Assembly (NCBI GenBank): GCA_041492185.1
Contig: JBGPWL010000009.1
Span: 1-64,000, forward strand
DNA: 64,000 nucleotides
Reading direction: 5' to 3'
Source of the DNA: JAOAPY01 sp041492185
GTDB lineage: Bacteria > Acidobacteriota > Blastocatellia > Pyrinomonadales > Pyrinomonadaceae
Shown here: positions 59,067 to 64,000 of the stretch, piece by piece
Layout: each line of letters begins with the position of its first letter
Position numbering within the stretch: the first letter of the stretch is position 1
Translations under genes and position numbers: made by a program
Notes under the pieces: model-generated
The model's database searches: none
What the model was told of the DNA's origin: nothing
Seen by the model: the letters and a program-made list of their open reading frames with translations, nothing else

Positions 59067-59957
59067 ATGACACTCGAATCCATCTCCCAGGAACTGCGCT
59101 CGCTGATCGATGAAACTAAAGAGCAGCTCACGTACCTTCGAGAACTTGGAGTTGAGGATTTGGAAGTCTCGTCAAACGAGTTGGTGGGCGTTCATGAAAT
59201 TCCTGCCGAACCGCTGGTCGTTGGCTCTCCACCAAGTACACGGCGACCTTCCCCACTTGAGAGACCAGCATTCCGGACTCCGCAACAATCGCCAACGCGG
59301 TCGCCAACAAAACCAGTTGCGGCACCTCTACCACAAGACACATTGTTCGGGAACATTTTCGCGAAGGCAGAAAATCGTTTGCCTGAATCAAACGAAACGT
59401 TCGACCAGATCTGGGACGACGTGGGCAACTGCATGCGTTGTCCACTTTGTCACGGGCGCACCAACGTCGTTCATACCGAAGGAAATCCGAGCGCTCGCCT
59501 TATGTTTGTGGGCGAAGCGCCCGGCGCAGATGAGGACGCGCAGGCACGCCCGTTTGTTGGTCGAGCCGGTCAATTGTTGACAAAGATTATCGAGGCGCTC
59601 GGCCTGAAGCGCGAAGACGTTTTGATCGGCAACGTGAATCGCTGCCGGCCGCCGGGAAATCGCGCGCCGACGGCGGAAGAAGTATCGATGTGCAAGCCTT
59701 TTTTGCTGCGCGAAATCGCCGCCGCTCGTCCGGAAGTGATCGTCGTCCTCGGGAACACGGCGATGAAAAACCTGTTGGAGACGAAGGAAGGAATTACTCG
59801 CGTGCGCGGACAGTTTCAGAGTTTCAGGGGCATCAAAGTCATGCCGACGTTTCATCCGGCTTATCTCTTGCGCGATCCTTCGAAGAAACGCGAGACCTGG
59901 GACGACTTGAAGAAAGTGCGAGACTATCTCGACAATACAGCGAGCTCACATGACTAA
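59067..59957 (+). CDS. Uracil-DNA glycosylase, type 4
   Basis: Family 4 (Fe-S) uracil-DNA glycosylase of 296 residues that removes uracil from DNA. The first 115 residues are a variable, Pro/Ser/Thr-rich linker; the catalytic domain starts at CMRCPLCHGRTNVVHTEGNPSARLMFVGEAPGADEDAQARPFVGRAGQLLTKIIEALGL, with the four-Cys cluster binding site formed with a later Cys in NVNRCRPPGNRAPTAEEVSMCKPFL. FHPAYLLRDPSKK carries the conserved His. The family is found in thermophiles and many bacteria. Likely co-transcribed with coaBC and priA. Confidence 0.94.
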   Translation: MTLESISQELRSLIDETKEQLTYLRELGVEDLEVSSNELVGVHEIPAEPLVVGSPPSTRRPSPLERPAFRTPQQSPTRSPTKPVAAPLPQDTLFGNIFAKAENRLPESNETFDQIWDDVGNCMRCPLCHGRTNVVHTEGNPSARLMFVGEAPGADEDAQARPFVGRAGQLLTKIIEALGLKREDVLIGNVNRCRPPGNRAPTAEEVSMCKPFLLREIAAARPEVIVVLGNTAMKNLLETKEGITRVRGQFQSFRGIKVMPTFHPAYLLRDPSKKRETWDDLKKVRDYLDNTASSHD

Positions 59958-60027
59958 CGTGGCTGCGAACAGCGACTATTGCCACGCCGGTCTTTCCCAA
60001 TCCCGAAATTCGCGCTAACTTTTCCGA

Positions 60028-62559
60028 GTGCCAAAGAACACCGCAACTCGCATTGGCTCCTCGACCGACGGCGGCAGAAGTCAGGCCCCTCGTGAGTCCG
60101 CGCCTCAGTACGCCGATGTGGCAGTCCCAGTTCACGTGAATCTGATCTTTACGTACCGGCTCACTGAATCGATGCGGGACGTTGCGCAGGTCGGCGCACG
60201 CGTGATGGTCCCACTGGGACGCAAACTCACCACGGGCTATGTGGTCGGTTTGCGCGACAATCTCAAGCCGAGTTCGAGTCTGGTTGAATCCGAGATCAAG
60301 GAAGTCGCGGAACTACTGGATCTCGAACCCGTAGTCACGCCGGAAGTGCTGCAAATCACCCGTTGGGTTTCTGATTACTATGCCTCGCCCTGGGGCGAAG
60401 TGATCAAGGCCGCGCTGCCGCCCGGCATCAGCGCAGGCGTTGAGCGGTTTCTGTCGATCACACCGAAAGGAAAAGAGGAACTATCGAACCTTCGTACGAC
60501 AACAATCAAGGCGCGACTGCTTGCGTTGATTGCCAACAGCGGCGAGCTTACTTTTCGCGCGGCGGCAAATACTCTTGGACAGAAACAGGCGGGCCATGCG
60601 GCACGCGAGCTTGAGCGGGAGGGCCTGATCCGAATTCTGCAGCGGCAAAGCGGCAGTGCGGTCAAGGAAAAAATTCAGCGGGCGGTGCGACTGCGCTCAT
60701 CGATTCCGTTGGACAATGCCGGCGGCGACCGCAAGCCCACGACGGCGCAATGCCGAATCATCGATACGCTAAACGCCGCTGAGGGAGCTATGTCAATCAA
60801 ACAACTGCTCACGGCGGCGGACGTCAGCGAATCAGCCATTAAGACGCTGCAAAAGCGAGGCGTTGTCGAATTCTTCGATCAACCGGTGCGCCGCGATCCG
60901 CTCGCAACGGCAGTTATGCCGCAGGCGCACGCGCACGAATTGACCGCCGCCCAGCTTTCCATTCTGCGCGAGATCGAAAGACCTCTGGCGCAGAAAAGCT
61001 ATGCGACATTCCTGCTCCATGGCGTCACCGGCAGTGGCAAAACCGAGGTCTATTTACGCGCAATGCGCACAGTGCTTGAGCTTGGCCGCTCCGCGATGAT
61101 GCTCGTGCCCGAGATCGCGCTGACGCCAATCTTCTCGCGTCGCTTGCGCACTGAGTTTGGCGATCAGGTCGCGATCTTTCATTCTTCGTTGTCAAAAGGT
61201 GAACGCTTTGACGAGTGGACCAGAGTAAAGAATGGCGCGGCGCGCATAGTCATCGGCACTCGCTCGGCGGTCTTTGCGCCCATCAACGATCTGGGTCTCG
61301 TAATCGTCGATGAAGAGCATGAGTCGACTTATCGCCAGCAGGACTCTCCCTATTACAACGGACGTGACGCCGCGATAGTGCGCGCGCAAAAGGAATCCGC
61401 GGTTGTGGTCCTGGGCTCGGCTACACCGTCGCTCGAATCATTTCACAACGCTCGCACGGGTAAATATCAGTACCTTCAACTGCCGGATCGGATTGCTAAT
61501 CGGCCGATGGCTAGCGCCCGCATCATCGACATGCGCGAAGTCTTCGCGCGCTACGGTAAGCCGCGAGTCTTTTCCGATGAACTGCTCACCGCGATCGAAG
61601 AAACCAACAATCGTGGCGAGCAGGCGATCATCCTGCTTAACCGTCGAGGCTATTCGAGCTTTGTGCTCTGTCGTTCGTGCGGCGAATCGATCCACTGCCC
61701 CAACTGCGATGTGACGCTCACGTATCATCGCAGCGAACGCGTCATTGTTTGTCACTACTGCAATCACCGGCAGGCGGCTCCTTCGCTTTGCCCCAATTGC
61801 TCGGGAAAATATATCTACTACGTGGGTGAAGGGACGGAGCAACTTGAAGAGATGTTGAGAGAGATCTTCCCTGCTCTGCGCCTCGCCCGGATCGATCGTG
61901 ACACGACGTCGCGGCGCAGCCTGTTTGAAAAATCTTTGTTCGACTTCAGCGAAGGCAAGCTCGATATGCTGGTCGGCACACAGATGCTCGCCAAGGGCCA
62001 TGATTTTCCCAATGTGACTCTGGTGGGCGTCGTTTCGGTTGATGCGGGTTTGCAGCTACCCGACTTTCGCGCTGCCGAACGAACTTTTCAATTGATCACG
62101 CAGGTAGCGGGTCGCGCGGGTCGCGGCGATCGCCCGGGTCAGGTGCTGATTCAAACCTATCACCCGGATCATTACGCGTTGCGCCATGCTTGCGCGCAGG
62201 ACTACCAGGGGTTTTACGACGAGGAGATTCGCTATCGCCAAAACCATTCGTATCCGCCGTTCGTCGCGCTCGCGACGTTGCTGGTTCACGGGCCCGACCT
62301 CAAACGAATCAGGGCCACCGCCCTGACATTGCGAAGAGAGTTGGACCTCGCCAATCGCGACCGAGCCTGTCGCATTCTCGGCCCGGCGCCGGCACCGCTG
62401 TCCCGGCTTAAGGGCGAGCATCGTATTCAACTGTTCCTCAAATCGCGCAGCCGGCGCCAATTGCGCAAGCTTATCGATACTGCGGTCGCTGCCGTTATCG
62501 GTAGCGGACACAACCCCCGCACAATAAACGTTGAAATCGATCCCATCTCAATCATGTAA
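60028..62559 (+). CDS. priA: Primosomal protein N' (PriA helicase)
   Basis: DNA helicase that restarts stalled replication forks. 843 residues from a GTG at 60028, somewhat long because of an N-terminal tail of about 30 residues. 3'-DNA-binding domain: VHVNLIFTYRLTESMRDVAQVGARVMVPLGRKLTTGYVVGL. Helicase core: Walker A GVTGSGKTEVYLRAM, DEEHESTYRQQDSPYYNGRDAA, LGSATPSLES. Zinc region: CRSCGESIHCPNCDVTLTYH, then CHYCNHRQAAPSLCPNCSG. Helicase motifs V and VI: GTQMLAKGHDFPNVTLVGVVSVDAGLQLPDFRAAERTFQLITQVAGRAGRGD. All eight zinc Cys are present. Confidence 0.97.
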   Translation: MPKNTATRIGSSTDGGRSQAPRESAPQYADVAVPVHVNLIFTYRLTESMRDVAQVGARVMVPLGRKLTTGYVVGLRDNLKPSSSLVESEIKEVAELLDLEPVVTPEVLQITRWVSDYYASPWGEVIKAALPPGISAGVERFLSITPKGKEELSNLRTTTIKARLLALIANSGELTFRAAANTLGQKQAGHAARELEREGLIRILQRQSGSAVKEKIQRAVRLRSSIPLDNAGGDRKPTTAQCRIIDTLNAAEGAMSIKQLLTAADVSESAIKTLQKRGVVEFFDQPVRRDPLATAVMPQAHAHELTAAQLSILREIERPLAQKSYATFLLHGVTGSGKTEVYLRAMRTVLELGRSAMMLVPEIALTPIFSRRLRTEFGDQVAIFHSSLSKGERFDEWTRVKNGAARIVIGTRSAVFAPINDLGLVIVDEEHESTYRQQDSPYYNGRDAAIVRAQKESAVVVLGSATPSLESFHNARTGKYQYLQLPDRIANRPMASARIIDMREVFARYGKPRVFSDELLTAIEETNNRGEQAIILLNRRGYSSFVLCRSCGESIHCPNCDVTLTYHRSERVIVCHYCNHRQAAPSLCPNCSGKYIYYVGEGTEQLEEMLREIFPALRLARIDRDTTSRRSLFEKSLFDFSEGKLDMLVGTQMLAKGHDFPNVTLVGVVSVDAGLQLPDFRAAERTFQLITQVAGRAGRGDRPGQVLIQTYHPDHYALRHACAQDYQGFYDEEIRYRQNHSYPPFVALATLLVHGPDLKRIRATALTLRRELDLANRDRACRILGPAPAPLSRLKGEHRIQLFLKSRSRRQLRKLIDTAVAAVIGSGHNPRTINVEIDPISIM

Positions 62560-62600
62560 ACGGCGTGCGCGTTTCCCGCCTTGTGCGCTAAACTCTGGCC

Positions 62601-63635
62601 ATGAAACTCTCCGAACTTGCTACGCTGACAAGCGCGCGTGTCGAAGGCACCTCTGCGGATATCGACATCGACGGCGCGGCGGGATTGGACCAGGCTGCAT
62701 CCGGCCAGGTCACGTTTCTCGCCAACCCGCGCTACACGCCGCAGGTGAAGACAACGCGCGCGTCGGCGATCTATCTCGGCGATGGTGTTGAAGCGGGCCG
62801 TGACGACATTGTTGTGCTGCGCGCAAAAGATCCGTATCTCGCTTACACTCGCGCGCTGCGGCTCTTTCATCCGGAGCCCGCGTTCGAACGATTCATTCAC
62901 TCGTCTGCGGCAATCGATCCCACGGCAAAGATCGCTGACCATGTCTGGATCGGAGCGTGTGTGGTTATCGGCCGCGAGGTTGAGATCCGCGAAGGCGTGC
63001 GCGTCTATCCTAATGCAACGATCTATGACAACGCCGTTATCGGCAAAGATTCCGTCATTCACTCAGGCGTCGCAGTGCGCGAAGCTGTGCTGATCGGCGA
63101 GCGCGTCATCATTCACAACAATTCGGTCATCGGTTGTGACGGTTTTGGTTATGCGAAGGACGAAGAGCGGCGCTGGTTGAAGATTCCGCAGACTGGTCGA
63201 GTGGTTATCGAAGACGACGTGGAGATTGGCGCCGGCACCACCATCGATAAAGCATCTGTGGGCGAGACGCGCATCGGGCGCGGCACAAAGATCGACAACC
63301 TCGTTCAGATTGGACACTCGTGCACGGTCGGCGAAGACTCGCTGCTCTGCGCACAGGTCGGTCTCGCCGGCAGCTCGAAAATCGGCAATCGCGTGGTCCT
63401 TGCGGGGCAAGCGGGCGTGGCGGGCCATAACAAAATCGGCGATGACGTTGTGCTCACGGCCAAGAGCGCCACCAGTCATGACGTGCCTGACGGAAAAATG
63501 ATCTCCGGCATTCCGGCTTTCGACAATCGCGATTGGCTTCGTTCAACCGCGGCGTTCAGAAGACTGGGCGAGATGCAACGAAAAATAAGAGAACTTGAAA
63601 AAAGGTTGGCTGAGGTCGCGGCAGGCAAGGAATGA
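62601..63635 (+). CDS. lpxD: UDP-3-O-acylglucosamine N-acyltransferase LpxD
   Basis: Third enzyme of lipid A synthesis, adding the N-linked hydroxyacyl chain. 344 residues. The N-terminal uridine-binding domain (MKLSELATLTSARVEGTSADIDIDGAAGLDQAASGQVTFLANPRY) is followed by left-handed beta-helix hexapeptide repeats (IGACVVIGREVEIREGVRVYPNATIYDNAVIGKDSVIHSG, VIIHNNSVIGCDGFGYA, then the catalytic His in IDNLVQIGHSCTVG, and VVLAGQAGVAGHNKIGDDVVL). The C-terminal helix (LRSTAAFRRLGEMQRKIRELEKRL) is the usual trimer-capping arm. It shows that the organism makes LPS. It converges on a protease-like gene. Confidence 0.97.
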   Translation: MKLSELATLTSARVEGTSADIDIDGAAGLDQAASGQVTFLANPRYTPQVKTTRASAIYLGDGVEAGRDDIVVLRAKDPYLAYTRALRLFHPEPAFERFIHSSAAIDPTAKIADHVWIGACVVIGREVEIREGVRVYPNATIYDNAVIGKDSVIHSGVAVREAVLIGERVIIHNNSVIGCDGFGYAKDEERRWLKIPQTGRVVIEDDVEIGAGTTIDKASVGETRIGRGTKIDNLVQIGHSCTVGEDSLLCAQVGLAGSSKIGNRVVLAGQAGVAGHNKIGDDVVLTAKSATSHDVPDGKMISGIPAFDNRDWLRSTAAFRRLGEMQRKIRELEKRLAEVAAGKE

Positions 63636-63637
63636 TT

Positions 63638-64000
63638 TCAGCCAAGCGTTATTTCGCCCTTACGAAAATCAATGGTTACGATGTGACCGCGAAAGAAGTC
63701 CAGGCCTAACAACCCATCAACCCCTGCGCTCGGCGGTAAGGTGTGACACAAGACATCGAATTGCGGTCGCTCCTGCCCGAGTGCGCGTAGTCGCCTCAGG
63801 TTCACTACGGGCGCGAACTCCACGCCGCTTCCCGTAGTTATCTGAACTCGATCTGGAGAAAGGCCAGGGTCGTATACGAGGGACACCAGCATGCCCGCGT
63901 TGATCACTGTGCTGGTCGCTCCTGTATCAAGCGCAAGCCGGAGCACCGCAGCGCCGGATACGCCAACTATTTCAGCTTGGACGACGATAAGCCCTTGGTG
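63638..64000 (-). CDS. Retropepsin-like aspartyl-protease-fold protein, 5' end outside window
   Basis: Partial gene: the C-terminal 120 residues are here and the frame stays open to the window edge. It shows the clan AA aspartic protease pattern: GLIVVQAEIVGVSGAAVLRLALDTGATSTVINAGML with the DTGAT active-site motif, then a middle strand region, then GVDGLLGLDFFRGHIVTIDFRKGEITL. This is the single-domain, dimer-forming type (gag-asp protease-like or 'retropepsin-like aspartic protease'). The GTG at 63946 would make a protein starting too close to the active site, so the real start is upstream of the window. Substrate unknown. Confidence 0.85.
   Translation of the reverse strand, partial: HQGLIVVQAEIVGVSGAAVLRLALDTGATSTVINAGMLVSLVYDPGLSPDRVQITTGSGVEFAPVVNLRRLRALGQERPQFDVLCHTLPPSAGVDGLLGLDFFRGHIVTIDFRKGEITLG

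Overview
The window looks like a chromosomal segment of a Gram-negative acidobacterium, probably of the Blastocatellia type. This is inferred from gene content; no 16S rRNA gene is present. Supporting features are a VWFA-related protein of the kind abundant in Acidobacteriota, two very large TonB-dependent receptors that begin with carboxypeptidase-regulatory (Cna_B-like) domains, a signal-peptide TPR protein ending in a TonB C-terminal domain, LpxD and MlaEFD (an outer membrane with LPS), and many short palindromic or simple repeats in the spacers between genes. I found no rRNA, tRNA, CRISPR array, prophage or intact insertion sequence.

Layout. 1-7.2 kb (minus strand): PilZ protein, UppP, an SDR, an ACT-domain protein, RNase J and a VWFA protein. 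7.5-12 kb (plus): GNAT acetyltransferase, cytochrome P450, then a small accessory cluster (HigBA-like toxin-antitoxin, a PD-(D/E)XK-like protein, a small unknown protein and an MmcQ/YjbR protein). 12-17.3 kb (minus): RsmA, RibD, FtsY and an HD-GYP receptor. 17.5-22.8 kb (plus): an ECF sigma / zinc-finger anti-sigma / Spy-like operon, then MlaE-MlaF-MlaD. 22.9-31.6 kb (minus): a giant TonB receptor, a TIR-TM-sugar-hydrolase-like protein, a MidA-type methyltransferase and three small envelope or unknown proteins. 31.8-33.2 kb (plus): a DUF433-PIN-small-protein cassette and an alkyltransferase-like protein. 33.2-37.7 kb (minus): aldehyde dehydrogenase and aconitase. 38-39.7 kb (plus): a DUF6335 protein and a secreted hydrolase. 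40-45.8 kb (minus): cyclophilin lipoprotein, Dtd, TPR-TonB protein, SDR, GatB and a coiled-coil secreted protein. 46.5-52.2 kb (minus): a cobalamin-uptake locus. 52.4-64 kb: MtnA, two nucleotide-sugar enzymes, a FecR-domain protein, CoaBC, type-4 uracil-DNA glycosylase, PriA, LpxD and a 5'-truncated aspartyl-protease-like gene at the right edge.

The most coherent system is vitamin B12 uptake: BtuB, BtuD, BtuC and BtuF, with two separate cobalamin riboswitches. The one ahead of btuF is followed by an intrinsic terminator. The one ahead of btuB lies directly between the btuD stop and the btuB start.

The strongest unexplained signal is the density of palindromic and simple repeats. At least six families fill spacers between genes almost edge to edge. 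In at least three places (ribD/rsmA, the cyclophilin lipoprotein, the ribD start) they run into coding sequence and supply N-termini or start and stop codons. The best candidates for poorly described biology are the TIR-TM-sugar-binding protein, the cluster downstream of HigBA, and the DUF433-PIN-62-residue cassette.
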